A DNA stretch of 37,341 nucleotides, taken from the NCBI RefSeq assembly GCF_001548475.1, contig NZ_LRUJ01000043.1, forward strand, positions 1 through 37,341, given 5' to 3'. The translations under genes were made by a program, and so were the position numbers. Positions 23,726-31,653 of the stretch are shown here, piece by piece. The notes beneath the pieces were generated by a model. It was not told the DNA's origin, ran no database searches, and worked only from the letters and a program-made list of their open reading frames with translations. Numbering within the stretch: position 1 is the first letter of the stretch; each line of letters starts with the position of its first letter. Source of the stretch: Bordetella hinzii LMG 13501 (lineage in GTDB: Bacteria > Pseudomonadota > Gammaproteobacteria > Burkholderiales > Burkholderiaceae_B).

Positions 23726-25237
23726 ATGCAAGGCGTCAACCATGCCGCGGCCCGGCCACTGCTATCCCTGACAGGCGTGAGCAAGCGCTTTGGCGCGACG
23801 CTGGCCCTGGACGGCGTGTCGATCGATTTCCATCCCGGCGAGATCCATTGCCTGCTGGGCGAAAACGGGGCGGGCAAGTCGACCATCGGCAAGATCATCG
23901 GCGGCCTGTATACGCCGGACGAGGGCGAGCTGCGGATCGGCGGCGAGACAGTGATCTTCAAGAGCATCAAGGACTCTCGGGCGCGCGGGCTGGCCATGGT
24001 GTTCCAGGAGCTGTCGCTCGCGCCCGACCTGTCGGTGCGGGCCAATCTGCGGCTGGGCCGGCCGCAGGCGTGGCGGCTGCGCCATGCGCGCGAGGCCGAG
24101 GAGGCGCGGGAGATTCTGGCGCGCCTGGGCTGCCGCCTGGACGTTGAGCGGGCGGTCAAGTCCTTGCCGGTGGGCGCGCAGCAGATGGTCGAGATCGCCA
24201 AGGCCTTGCTGCAGGCGCCAGACCTGATCGTGCTGGACGAACCGACCGCCATGCTGGGCGCGGCCGAGAAAGCGCGGCTTTTCGCCGTGCTGCGCGGCCT
24301 GCGCGACGCGGGCAAAGCGTTGGTGCTGGTCACGCATCACGTCGATGATGTGCTGGCGCTGGCGGACCGGGTCAGCATCATGCGCAATGGCCGCCTGGTC
24401 GATTCCTTTGCCATGGTCCCCGGTATGCGGGCCGAGCAGGTCCTCGACCGCTTGACCGGCGGACGTCTGCCCAAGGCCATGGCAGCCGGCCTCCGGCTGG
24501 AGGAGCGCGGCGACGTGCTGTGCATCGAGGGCGCGCGCAAGCGCGGCGGCGGCAGCGAGCCTATCCGCGTGCGCCGCGGCGAGATCGTCGGTTTGTACGG
24601 CGTGGTCGGCTGCGGCGCCGAACGCCTGATCCAGGCCCTGGCCGGCGCGGCGCGGGACAAGGCATTGCGCCTGACCCTGGCCGGCCTGCCCTATGCGCCG
24701 CGCCAGCCGGCGCAGGCGGCCGCGCGCGGGGTGGCCTATCTGCCCGCGGGCCGCGCCAGCAATGGCATCTTCGCCTCGCTGTCCATCCGCGAGAACCTGA
24801 GCTTGTCCATCCTGCCCAGGCTGGGGCGCTATGGCTTTGTCTCCGGACGGGCCGAGCGCCAGGAGGCCGAGCGCGCGCTGGCGCGCTTCGGCGTGAAATA
24901 CAGCGACATGGACGCGCCCATCACGGGCCTGAGCGGCGGCAACCAGCAGAAGGTCCTGATGGCGCGGGCCATGGCGGCGGCCCGCCATGTGCTGGTGCTG
25001 GAAGAGCCCACGGCCGGCATCGATATCGCCGCCAAGCTCAGCCTGCACGAGCGCGTGCGTGAACTGGCGCAAAACGGAGTGGCGGTGGTGATGCTGTCCA
25101 GCGATCTCATCGAGACCATACAACTGTGCGACAGCGTCATTACCTTCTATGAAGGCGAGGTGGCGCGGCGCTACGACCGGCCGACCCTGGACGACCAGGC
25201 GGACATCGTCGCCGACGTGCTGGGCCAGCCGCATTGA
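23726..25237 (+). CDS. Sugar-type ABC transporter ATPase, double domain (RbsA/XylG-like)
   Basis: Protein of 503 residues, the size of RbsA-type double ATPases. Domain 1 has Walker A GENGAGKST at about 49-57, the family's degenerate signature LPVGAQQMVEIAKALL, and Walker B LIVLDEPTAMLG. Domain 2 has the normally degenerate Walker A (GVVGCGAERL), an intact signature LSGGNQQKVLMARAMA, and VLVLEEPTAGIDIAAK, where Glu replaces Asp in Walker B. Such asymmetry is standard in this family. It energises the importer with the binding protein upstream (43-base gap) and the permease downstream (31-base gap). AGGGGGAAA precedes the ATG. Confidence 0.95.
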   Translation: MQGVNHAAARPLLSLTGVSKRFGATLALDGVSIDFHPGEIHCLLGENGAGKSTIGKIIGGLYTPDEGELRIGGETVIFKSIKDSRARGLAMVFQELSLAPDLSVRANLRLGRPQAWRLRHAREAEEAREILARLGCRLDVERAVKSLPVGAQQMVEIAKALLQAPDLIVLDEPTAMLGAAEKARLFAVLRGLRDAGKALVLVTHHVDDVLALADRVSIMRNGRLVDSFAMVPGMRAEQVLDRLTGGRLPKAMAAGLRLEERGDVLCIEGARKRGGGSEPIRVRRGEIVGLYGVVGCGAERLIQALAGAARDKALRLTLAGLPYAPRQPAQAAARGVAYLPAGRASNGIFASLSIRENLSLSILPRLGRYGFVSGRAERQEAERALARFGVKYSDMDAPITGLSGGNQQKVLMARAMAAARHVLVLEEPTAGIDIAAKLSLHERVRELAQNGVAVVMLSSDLIETIQLCDSVITFYEGEVARRYDRPTLDDQADIVADVLGQPH

Positions 25238-25268
25238 TCAATCCCCATCTTCTTTCGAGATACAAGGC

Positions 25269-26243
25269 ATGCAAGGTCTGAGAATGGAAGTCGGCAAGCA
25301 AAACCGCGTGGATCCGGCCCGGATCCGGCAGCTGGGCGCCAGCCTGATGCTGCCGCTATTCATCGCCGTGATGGCGGTGGGCACGGCCATCGTCGAACCC
25401 AAGTTCGCCACCTGGGACAATCTGCGCAACCTGGCCACGCAGATGATGCCGCTCTTGATCCTGGCGCTGGGCCAGGCCTTCGCCATCATCAGCGGCGGCC
25501 TGGACCTGTCGCTGGCGGCGGTGATGTCATTGGCCGGGGTGCTGGGCGTGCTGGCCATGGAGCCCTACGGGCCGGCGGCCGGCGTGGCCGTGATGCTGGC
25601 CACCGGCCTGGCCGTGGGCTCGGTCTCGGGTGCCATCATCGCCTGTTTCCGCGTCAGCCCGCTGGTGGTGACGCTGGGCATACTTTCGGTGGCCCAGGCC
25701 ATCGCGCTCATCCTGTCCAGCGGCGTGCCGATCTACAACATCAACCCTGCCTACGCCGACGCCATCGGCTATGGCGCCTGGCTGGGCGTGCCGGTCACGG
25801 TGTGGATAGGGCTGGCCTGCGTGGCCGCGGCCAGCCTGCTGATGCGGCACACGGTCTTCGGCCGGCATGTCTACGCCATCGGCTCGAGCGTCTCGGCGGC
25901 GACCAAGTCGGGCATCAACGTGCGCCTGACGACCATCGGGGTCTATGCCGCCAGCGGCCTGTGCGCGGCCATCGGCAGCGTGGTCCTGACGGCCTGGGTC
26001 GGGTCGGCCCAGCCCGTGGCCGCGCCCAACCTGACCCTGGAGTCGCTGGCCGCGGTGGTGCTGGGCGGGGTGGCGCTGACGGGCGGGGCCGGCGGCATAC
26101 GTCAGGTGGTCTACGGCGTGGTCATCCTCAGCATGTTGTCGAACATCATGAACATGATCGGGGTGTCGGCCTACTACCAGACCCTGGTGATCGGCGTGGT
26201 GATCATCCTCGCCGTCATCCTGGACCGTATGCGCGGCCGCTAG
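25269..26243 (+). CDS. Sugar-type ABC transporter permease (RbsC-like)
   Basis: Inner-membrane permease of 324 residues. The ATG at 25269 is chosen over an upstream frame start inside the ATPase gene; an in-frame ATG at 25284 is also possible. About eight to ten membrane helices are visible (ASLMLPLFIAVMAVGTAIV, MMPLLILALGQAFAIISGGLDLSLAAVMSLAGVLG, VAVMLATGLAVGSVSGAII and later ones). The RbsC motifs ISGGLDLSLAAVMSL and FGRHVYAIGSSVSAATKSGINV are clear. It forms the pore, probably as a homodimer, for the ribose-type importer of this operon. It is the last gene of the RidA-led operon and converges on a GntR gene with a 32-base gap. Confidence 0.95.
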   Translation: MQGLRMEVGKQNRVDPARIRQLGASLMLPLFIAVMAVGTAIVEPKFATWDNLRNLATQMMPLLILALGQAFAIISGGLDLSLAAVMSLAGVLGVLAMEPYGPAAGVAVMLATGLAVGSVSGAIIACFRVSPLVVTLGILSVAQAIALILSSGVPIYNINPAYADAIGYGAWLGVPVTVWIGLACVAAASLLMRHTVFGRHVYAIGSSVSAATKSGINVRLTTIGVYAASGLCAAIGSVVLTAWVGSAQPVAAPNLTLESLAAVVLGGVALTGGAGGIRQVVYGVVILSMLSNIMNMIGVSAYYQTLVIGVVIILAVILDRMRGR

Positions 26244-26252
26244 CCGTTTCTT

Positions 26253-26276
26253 GGCGCCGGCATTGCCGGGCGCGCC
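26253..26276. terminator. Possible bidirectional hairpin between convergent genes
   Basis: GGCGCCGGC-ATT-GCCGG-G-CGC-G-CC can form a GC-rich hairpin with two single-base bulges between the permease stop (26243) and the GntR stop (26276). There is no T-tract on either strand, so it would be a weak or factor-assisted terminator. Confidence 0.35.
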
Positions 26277-26956
26277 TACATCAGGAAGCTCTTGTAGCGC
26301 TCGAACCAGAGCCAGCCATTGCGCATGGTGGTCTTGCGCAGGGCCTCGGCCTCGTCGGCGTCGCCGCGGCGCAGCGCTTCCAGCAGGGCGCGGTGTTCGC
26401 GCAGCGCCTGCTCTCCGCGGCCGGGCAGGATGATGATGCGCCGCGACAGGAAAATGATCTTCTCGCGGATGCTGTCCAGCATGTTCTGCAGCAGCTTGTT
26501 GCCCGCGGCCTCGATGATGCGGCGGCGGAAGCCTTCGTAGCCGGTCTGGAAGCGCTCGTAGTCGCCGTCCTTTAGGTATTGCGCCATGGGGCCGTCGAAG
26601 AGTTCGACAAATTCGTCCCAGTCGCCGGGCCGCGAGCGCTGCGCGGCGGTGCGCGCGCATAGCGCCTCCAGGGATTCGCGCACCGCGAAGATTTCGGCCA
26701 CCTGCTCATAGTCCAGGCGGCTGACGATGGCGCCGCGGTTGGGAATGCGTTCGATCAGGCCGCGTTGGGCCAGGGTGCTGAACGCCTCTCTCACCAGCGA
26801 GCGCGATACGCCGAACTGGTCGGCGATCTCGCTTTCCCGCAGTTTGCTGCCTGGCGGAATGCGCTGGGTGGCGATCTGGTCGCGCAGGAATTCATCGATG
26901 TTGATTTCCTTGCGCTTGGGTTGCGCGGCGCGGGTGGATTTCTTGGCGGCGGGCAT
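26276..26956 (-). CDS. GntR-family regulator, FadR/FCD subfamily (candidate regulator of sulfonate operons)
   Basis: Regulator of 226 residues. A Lys-rich N-terminal tail (MPAAKKSTRAAQPKRKEINI) precedes the winged helix (DEFLRDQIATQRIPPGSKL, RESEIADQFGVSRSLVREAFSTLAQRGLIERIPNRGAIVSRL). The FCD domain follows (VAEIFAVRESLEALCARTAAQ, TGYEGFRRRIIEAAGNKLLQNM, LREHRALLEALRRGDADEAEALR). It is divergent from the ComC/SuyAB/SlcC-like operon at 27147. A palindromic TGTCGACA element lies between them and is repeated exactly upstream of the SsuABC/monooxygenase operon, so it may control both. No strong ribosome site was seen before the ATG. The effector could be sulfolactate or a related hydroxy acid (inference). 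Confidence 0.93.
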   Translation of the reverse strand: MPAAKKSTRAAQPKRKEINIDEFLRDQIATQRIPPGSKLRESEIADQFGVSRSLVREAFSTLAQRGLIERIPNRGAIVSRLDYEQVAEIFAVRESLEALCARTAAQRSRPGDWDEFVELFDGPMAQYLKDGDYERFQTGYEGFRRRIIEAAGNKLLQNMLDSIREKIIFLSRRIIILPGRGEQALREHRALLEALRRGDADEAEALRKTTMRNGWLWFERYKSFLM

Positions 26957-27146
26957 GGCGGTATGTCGGTCCGGGGGAGCCGGAACTCTAACAGAGTCGC
27001 CGCTGGAGATGAGGTCATGACATTAAAAAAGACAAAAATGTCGACATAAAAAAATCCAATATCGACATGCGGAATCGGTCGTGGCCCGGGCCTCGCGCTT
27101 TGCTTACGATGGGCGCGTCATTCCAACCACGGGAAGAGGGCTGTCC
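26957..27146. promoter_or_regulatory. Divergent control region of GntR gene and sulfolactate-type operon
   Basis: This 190-base gap has an AT-rich core at 27020-27068. It holds the palindromes GTCATGAC (27014-27021) and ATGTCGACAT (27038-27047) and a further half-site ATCGACAT (27061-27068). The 17-base element containing the second palindrome is listed separately. Promoter boxes were not assignable with confidence. Confidence 0.5.
27030..27046. promoter_or_regulatory. Shared 17-base operator element, copy 1
   Basis: AGACAAAAATGTCGACA, containing the 8-base palindrome TGTCGACA, sits between the GntR gene (start 26956) and the operon starting at 27147. An identical copy lies at 35881-35897 upstream of the SsuB-like gene. 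The core fits the t.GT..AC.a pattern of FadR-subfamily GntR operators. An ATATCGAC motif follows at 27059-27066. Identity of the two copies is seen directly; regulator binding is inferred. Confidence 0.65.
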
Positions 27147-28184
27147 ATGCCGGCTGATCCAGGCGCCGTAACGCTCGATGCCGCATTGCTGATCGATTGG
27201 ACGAGCGGTGTCCTGGCGCATTGCGGACTGGCGCGCGCCGATGCCCGCCTGGCCGCGCAACGCCTGGTGCAAGCCGACGCCATGGGGGTCGGCACACATG
27301 GCGTGGCGCGCCTGCCGGTGTACGCGGGCCAATTGCGCGAGGGAACGCTGAACGCGCGGGCGGCGCTGGAGACCGAGCGGGAATCGCCCGGGCTGCTGCG
27401 CCTGCGCGCCCACCGCATGCTGGGCCAGCTGGCCGCCATGCGCGGCCTGGCCCTGGCGGCCGACGCCGTCGCTGCCGGTCAGGCCATCGTGACCTTCACG
27501 ATCAGCGAGGTGGGTCATCTCGGCGCCTTGCGCACCCATGTGGCGCCCCTGGCCGAGGCCGGGCTGGTCGCCTTCTTGTGCCAGTCCACACAGCCCGTCA
27601 TGGCGGGCGAGGGCGCCAGGGGGCCGGCCATCGGCAACAACCCCTTTGCATTTGCCGCGCCCCGGGCCGACGGGCCGCCGCTATTGATGGATATGGCCGC
27701 CAGCCGGGTGGCGCGGGGTCATCTGCTGGCGGCGCGCCGCGAGGGCCAGGCGCTGCCCCCGGGCTGGGCCATCGATGCCCAAGGCCTGCCGACGACGGAC
27801 CCGGCCGCCGGCCTGGCGGGGGCCGTCCTGCCGGCGGCCGGGCACAAAGGCCTGGCCTGGGCCATGCTGGTGCAGGTACTGGCGGGGGCCTTGACTGGCT
27901 CGCGGCCCGACCGCCAGGCCAGCGCGGCGGCCGGCGCCGGCGCCTATGGCTTTGTCATCGACCCGGCGGGTTTCGCGGGCCGCGCGGCCTACGACGCCGG
28001 CATGGCGCATTGGCTGGATGTTTATCGCGCCGCCTACGGCGCAGCCGCCCGTCTGCCGGGCGAGGGCAGCGAGTCGGCGCTGCGGCGCAGCGCCACCCAG
28101 GGCATCCCGCTATCGGGCGCCCTGGCCGGCGAGCTCGCCGTCCTCGGCCGCGACCTGGGTTTTTCCTTTCCTCATGGAGCATAG
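27147..28184 (+). CDS. Ldh2/MDH-family NAD(P)-dependent 2-hydroxyacid dehydrogenase (ComC-like, possible (R)-sulfolactate dehydrogenase)
   Basis: Dehydrogenase of 345 residues in the malate/L-lactate/L-sulfolactate dehydrogenase (Ldh_2) family, which lacks a Rossmann fold. The ATG at 27147 follows a GGAAGAGGG ribosome site. Conserved residues: His51 and Arg55 in GVGTHGVARLP, His124 in SEVGHLGALRTH, GNNPFAFAAPRA at 163-174, Asp182 in LLMDMAAS, and GHKGLAW at 232-238. The family interconverts 2-hydroxy and 2-oxo acids; ComC oxidises or reduces sulfolactate/sulfopyruvate. It heads an operon with a split UxaA-type lyase and a SerA-type dehydrogenase of presumed opposite stereochemistry. That set matches the known sulfolactate module, hence the proposed role. 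Ureidoglycolate or malate activity cannot be excluded from sequence alone. Confidence 0.9.
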   Translation: MPADPGAVTLDAALLIDWTSGVLAHCGLARADARLAAQRLVQADAMGVGTHGVARLPVYAGQLREGTLNARAALETERESPGLLRLRAHRMLGQLAAMRGLALAADAVAAGQAIVTFTISEVGHLGALRTHVAPLAEAGLVAFLCQSTQPVMAGEGARGPAIGNNPFAFAAPRADGPPLLMDMAASRVARGHLLAARREGQALPPGWAIDAQGLPTTDPAAGLAGAVLPAAGHKGLAWAMLVQVLAGALTGSRPDRQASAAAGAGAYGFVIDPAGFAGRAAYDAGMAHWLDVYRAAYGAAARLPGEGSESALRRSATQGIPLSGALAGELAVLGRDLGFSFPHGA

Positions 28185-28186
28185 CG

Positions 28187-28480
28187 ATGAGCAGGGCAAT
28201 ACAGCTGGACCCCAGCGACAATGTCGCAACCCTCGTCGGCGACCCGGTCGCCGACGGCGATCCCATCATCCTGGATGCCGGGCAGACGCTGCGCGCCCGC
28301 TCGGCGATCGCCTTCGGGCACAAGGTGGCGCTGCGGGATATCGCCGCCGGCCAGCCGGTGCTGAAGTATGGCCAGGTCATCGGCCGCGCCTCCCGGGCCA
28401 TCGCCCCGGGCGAACATGTGCACAGCCATAATCTGCGGACAGAGCGGGCGCGGGGTGATCGCTTGGAGGCGGCGGCATGA
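28187..28480 (+). CDS. UxaA-family small subunit, SAF domain (SuyA-like)
   Basis: Protein of 97 residues formed almost wholly by a SAF domain, equivalent to the N-terminal part of altronate and galactarate dehydratases. Motifs: DPVADGDPIILDAGQTL, AIAFGHKVALRDIAAGQPVLKYGQVIGRASRAIAPGEHVHSHNL, the last phrase being the hallmark. In sulfolactate sulfo-lyase the two parts of UxaA are separate subunits, SuyA (small) and SuyB (large), exactly as found here. The ATG begins 2 bases after the upstream stop, and its own stop overlaps the next start (ATGA). Joined to the large subunit it would eliminate sulfite from (R)-sulfolactate to give pyruvate; a sugar-acid dehydratase role is the main alternative. 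Confidence 0.9.
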   Translation: MSRAIQLDPSDNVATLVGDPVADGDPIILDAGQTLRARSAIAFGHKVALRDIAAGQPVLKYGQVIGRASRAIAPGEHVHSHNLRTERARGDRLEAAA

Positions 28481-29637
28481 GCGGGCAGAGCTTTCTGGGC
28501 TATGCTCGTCCCGACGGCAGCGTGGGCGTGCGCAACAGCGTGGGCGTGCTGTCGTTGATGGACAATTCCAATCCCATCGTCCGGCAGATCGTGGCGCTGG
28601 TCAAAGGCACGGTGCCCATCACCACGCTGTTCGTGCGGGGGCAGTACGGACGAGACCTGCAAATCACGTACGACACCATGGTGGGGCAGGCGCTCAATCC
28701 CAATCTGGCTGCCATCGTGGTCATCGGCCTGGAGCCCAAGGGCACGCGGCTGATCGTCGAGCGCATCCGCGCGGCGGGCAAGCCCGTCTCCAGCGTGGTG
28801 GTGCAGGAAGTGGGCGGCACGCTGACGGCGGTGGCCGAGGGCGCGCGGGCCGCCGCGCGCTATGTGCGCGAGGCCTCGCGCCTGCGCCGCACCCCCCAGC
28901 CGCTGTCGCGCCTGCGCGTGGGGCTGGAGTGCGGCGGCTCGGACACGACCTCGGGCCTGGCGTCCAATCCGGCCATAGGCCATGCGGCCGACCGCCTGGT
29001 GGCCGCCGGCGCCCAGGTCATCATCTCCGAGACGCTGGAATTCCTGGGCGGCGAACATCTGTTCGCGCGCCGCGCGGTGGACCCCGCGGTGGGCGAACAG
29101 TTCCTGGCCGCCGTGCGCCGCCTGGAGGCCGAGGCGCTCGCGCGCGGTGTCGATCTCACGGGGGTCAATCCCGCTCCCGACAATATCCGCGGCGGGCTGA
29201 CCACCATCGAGGAAAAAGCGCTGGGCGCCATCGCCAAGGCGGGCAGCTCGCCGTTGGTGGAGGTCCTGGGCTATGGCCAGCCGCCCACGCGTCCCGGCCT
29301 GAGTTTCATGGACACGCCGGCCCCGGCGGTCGAGTCGCTCACGGCATTCGCCGCCGGCGGGGCGCAGCTGGCCTTGTTCTCGACCGGCGTGGGCAATCCG
29401 GTTGGCAATCCCATCATGGCTTCGGTCAAGATCACGGCCAATCCGCATACGGCGCGCGATTTCGCGGACAACGTCGATGGCGATATCTCAGGCATCCTGA
29501 CCGCCGGGCTGAGCGTGCGGGACGCGGGCGATATCCTGTTCGATATCGTGGTGGATGCCGCTTCGGGCACGCTGACCACGGCCGAGATCCTGGGCCAGCA
29601 GGAAACGGCGATCAGCCGTTTCGAACCGTCTTCCTAA
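28477..29637 (+). CDS. UxaA-family large subunit, altronate/galactarate dehydratase C-terminal domain (SuyB-like)
   Basis: Protein of 386 residues, close to the size of SuyB. N-terminal FLGYARPDGSVGVRNSVGVLS is the family's GYxRxDGxxGVRN signature. The core has VIGLEPKGTRLIVERIRAAGKPV and GLECGGSDTTSGLASNPAIGHAADRL at about 149-174, followed by EFLGGEHLFARRA and NPAPDNIRGGLTTIEEKALGAIAKAG. The C-terminal domain reads FMDTPAPAVESLTAFAAGGAQLALFSTGVGNPVGNP. These are Fe-dependent beta-eliminating dehydratases or sulfo-lyases. It overlaps the small subunit by 4 bases. Context with a sulfonate-type ABC importer and two 2-hydroxyacid dehydrogenases supports sulfolactate sulfo-lyase, but galactarate- or altronate-like acids cannot be ruled out. 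Confidence 0.92.
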   Translation: MSGQSFLGYARPDGSVGVRNSVGVLSLMDNSNPIVRQIVALVKGTVPITTLFVRGQYGRDLQITYDTMVGQALNPNLAAIVVIGLEPKGTRLIVERIRAAGKPVSSVVVQEVGGTLTAVAEGARAAARYVREASRLRRTPQPLSRLRVGLECGGSDTTSGLASNPAIGHAADRLVAAGAQVIISETLEFLGGEHLFARRAVDPAVGEQFLAAVRRLEAEALARGVDLTGVNPAPDNIRGGLTTIEEKALGAIAKAGSSPLVEVLGYGQPPTRPGLSFMDTPAPAVESLTAFAAGGAQLALFSTGVGNPVGNPIMASVKITANPHTARDFADNVDGDISGILTAGLSVRDAGDILFDIVVDAASGTLTTAEILGQQETAISRFEPSS

Positions 29638-29645
29638 GGGCGGCC

Positions 29646-30569
29646 ATGCACGACATCGTCATCACCGAGTTCATGGACGAGGCGGCGGTCGCGCTGTTGG
29701 GCGGACGCTATCGTGTTCACTACGATCCCGAGCTGCACGGCGATGAGCCGGCCATCCTTCGGCTGGCGGCCCGGGCGCGGGCGCTCATCGTGCGCAACCG
29801 CACGCGGGTCGGCCGCTCGCTGCTCGACGGCCTGGGCGGCTTGCGGGTGGTGGGCCGCCTGGGGGTGGGCCTGGACAACATCGATCTGCCTGCCTGCGCC
29901 GCGCATGGGGTCACCGTCGAGGCGGCGGTGGGCAGCAACGATGTCTCGGTCGCCGAGCACACGTTCGCGGCCTTGCTCTGGCTGCATAAACGCGCCCTGC
30001 GGGACACGGTCCGGGTGGCCGCCGGCGCCTGGCCGCGCACGCCCGATGGCAATTACGAGATCGCGGGACGCAAGCTGGGCATCATCGGCCTGGGGCGCAT
30101 AGGCCGGCAGCTGGCACGGCGCGCGCTGGCTTTCGATCTGGATGTCCAGGCCTATGACCCCTATCTGGCGGCGGAGGATTTCGCGTCGGCCGGCGCGCGG
30201 CCGGCCGGCCTGGCCGAGCTGCTGGCGGACAGCGATATCGTCAGCCTGCACTGCCCGCTGAACGACGGCACGCGCGGCTTGCTGGACGCCGGGCGCCTGG
30301 CCAGCCTGAAACCGGGCGCCGTGCTCCTGAATACCGCGCGCGGCCATATCGTGGACGAAGCGGCTCTGGCGGCCCTGTTGCGCGAGGGCCGGCTGGGGGG
30401 TGTCTTGCTGGATGTCTATGCCGATGAGCCGCTGGCGGCCGCATCCCCGCTGGCCGGCTTGCCCAATCTTCTGCTCAGCGCGCACACCGCCGGGTTGACG
30501 CAGCAAGCCTTCAGCCGCGCCAGCCACCAGGTCGCCACCCGCGTGCTCGGCATCCTGGACCAGGCCTGA
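29646..30569 (+). CDS. D-isomer-specific 2-hydroxyacid dehydrogenase, SerA type (SlcC-like, possible (S)-sulfolactate dehydrogenase)
   Basis: NAD-dependent dehydrogenase of 307 residues. The Rossmann motif GLGRIG is at 148-153 with the acidic Asp171 (QAYDPYLA) favouring NAD. The catalytic set is Arg232 in NTARGHIVDE, Glu261 in DVYADEP and His280 in LSAHTAGLT. It lacks the C-terminal ACT domain of phosphoglycerate dehydrogenase. In known sulfolactate degraders SlcC, of this family, oxidises (S)-sulfolactate to sulfopyruvate, which ComC then reduces to the (R)-form for SuyAB. All three activities have counterparts here in one operon. It begins 8 bases after the lyase stop. A strong hairpin follows its stop. 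Substrate specificity is inferred. Confidence 0.92.
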   Translation: MHDIVITEFMDEAAVALLGGRYRVHYDPELHGDEPAILRLAARARALIVRNRTRVGRSLLDGLGGLRVVGRLGVGLDNIDLPACAAHGVTVEAAVGSNDVSVAEHTFAALLWLHKRALRDTVRVAAGAWPRTPDGNYEIAGRKLGIIGLGRIGRQLARRALAFDLDVQAYDPYLAAEDFASAGARPAGLAELLADSDIVSLHCPLNDGTRGLLDAGRLASLKPGAVLLNTARGHIVDEAALAALLREGRLGGVLLDVYADEPLAAASPLAGLPNLLLSAHTAGLTQQAFSRASHQVATRVLGILDQA

Positions 30570-30582
30570 AATCACGGATGCG

Positions 30583-30612
30583 CATGGCCGCCGGCGCGAG
30601 CCGGCGGCCATG
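30583..30612. terminator. Bidirectional hairpin with GNRA tetraloop
   Basis: A perfect 13-base stem, CATGGCCGCCGGC / GCCGGCGGCCATG, is closed by the tetraloop GCGA. It stands between the convergent SlcC-like gene (stop 30569) and SsuA-like gene (stop 30625). Read on either strand it can fold very stably. The plus strand has only GCTTT after it and the minus strand no T-tract, so it is a strong hairpin but not a canonical intrinsic terminator. Confidence 0.6.
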
Positions 30613-30624
30613 GCTTTGCACGGC

Positions 30625-31617
30625 TTACTTGGCGTAGGGATTGAATTCGTTCGTGTAGACGTCTTCGACCTTCACGCCGGCCTTGAGCTGACCTTGCGCG
30701 CTCAGCCAGTCCGCCCAGCGGCTGAACTCATCCCTGGAAATGACACCGCCCTTGTTGTGCACGGCCTGGGTATCCCATAGCTTGATCGCCGGCACCTGGT
30801 CGGCGCGGCCTATCCGGGTCAGGTAGTCGCTGTAGACTTCGATGACTTTTTCGCGCGGCTGGGTTTGCGACCATTCGATGGCGCGCGCCACGGCGGCCAC
30901 GAAGTGATGCGAGGCCTTGGGGTGCTTCTTCAGGAAGCCGGTGTTCATGACGACACTGGCGAAGGTGTATTCGCCAAACAGGTCGTAGTCACTAAAGAGC
31001 AGCCGCAACCCGCCGCGCTGCTCGGCCAGTTGCTGGAAGCCGCCATTGAGGATGGCCACGTCCAACTGTTTCTGGCGCAGGGCCTGTTCGGCATTGGGCG
31101 GCGGGATGGGGACCAGCGTCACACGCTTCTGGTCGGCGGCGCTGAGCTTGCCCTGACGCAGATACTCATCCACATAAGCCTGGGCCGCCGCGCCCAGGGT
31201 GTTGACGCCCACTTTCTTGCCCGGCAGATCGGCGGCGCTTTTGATGGGGCTGTCGGCCAGCACCCAGCCGCCATAGAAATGCTCGCGGTTGCTGCCGTGA
31301 TAGCCGATGACGGCCTTGATGGGCGCGCCCGCGGCGTAGGCATTGAGGATGGCGCCATTGAAGGACTGGCCGAAGTCGACCTGATCGGTGGCCGTGGCCT
31401 GGATGTCGGCCGGCCCGCCGGTGACGATGCCCAGGCGCTTCAGCTTCAGCGGCGCGAGATAGCCCAACGCGTCGGCCAACTCGGCAAAGACGACCTGGCC
31501 GCCGCTGAAACTCTGGTAGCGGATGGTGTCGACCTCGAGTCCGCCGGAGGGCTGCGCCGAGGCGGCCAGGGGCAGCAGCGAAAAAAGGAGTGAGGCGAGT
31601 CGTGTTCTTGCTTTCAT
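30625..31617 (-). CDS. SsuA/TauA-type periplasmic sulfonate/nitrate-binding protein (NMT1 family)
   Basis: Binding protein of 330 residues with a signal peptide (MKARTRLASLLFSLLPLAAS, cleavage near ASA-QP). The mature part starts EVDTIRYQSFSGGQVVFAELADALGYL and contains GPADIQATATDQVDFGQSFNGAILNAYAAGAPIKAVIGYHG, then DLPGKKVGVNTLGAAAQAYVDEYLRQ, typical of aliphatic-sulfonate, taurine and nitrate receptors. The C-terminus KVEDVYTNEFNPYAK is normal for SsuA-like proteins. AGGA precedes its ATG. It is the last gene of the minus-strand operon that begins with the ATPase at 35779 and includes the permease and two monooxygenases, so it is the receptor for that importer. Preferred ligand unknown. 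Confidence 0.92.
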   Translation of the reverse strand: MKARTRLASLLFSLLPLAASAQPSGGLEVDTIRYQSFSGGQVVFAELADALGYLAPLKLKRLGIVTGGPADIQATATDQVDFGQSFNGAILNAYAAGAPIKAVIGYHGSNREHFYGGWVLADSPIKSAADLPGKKVGVNTLGAAAQAYVDEYLRQGKLSAADQKRVTLVPIPPPNAEQALRQKQLDVAILNGGFQQLAEQRGGLRLLFSDYDLFGEYTFASVVMNTGFLKKHPKASHHFVAAVARAIEWSQTQPREKVIEVYSDYLTRIGRADQVPAIKLWDTQAVHNKGGVISRDEFSRWADWLSAQGQLKAGVKVEDVYTNEFNPYAK

Positions 31618-31653
31618 GTTCCTGCCTGTGTGTCTAGGGGAGAAAAGGAGGTT

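Noticed and set aside
19883-23743. Minus-strand open frame of 1286 codons opposite the RidA, hydrolase, amidohydrolase and binding-protein genes
   Set aside because: It is a high-GC mirror frame of four well-supported genes; its translation is Arg/Gly/His/Gln-rich with no domain pattern and no ribosome site.
23726-25237. Damaged second ATPase domain (GVVGCGAERL in place of a normal Walker A)
   Set aside because: Degeneracy of the second nucleotide site is normal for RbsA-type double ATPases.
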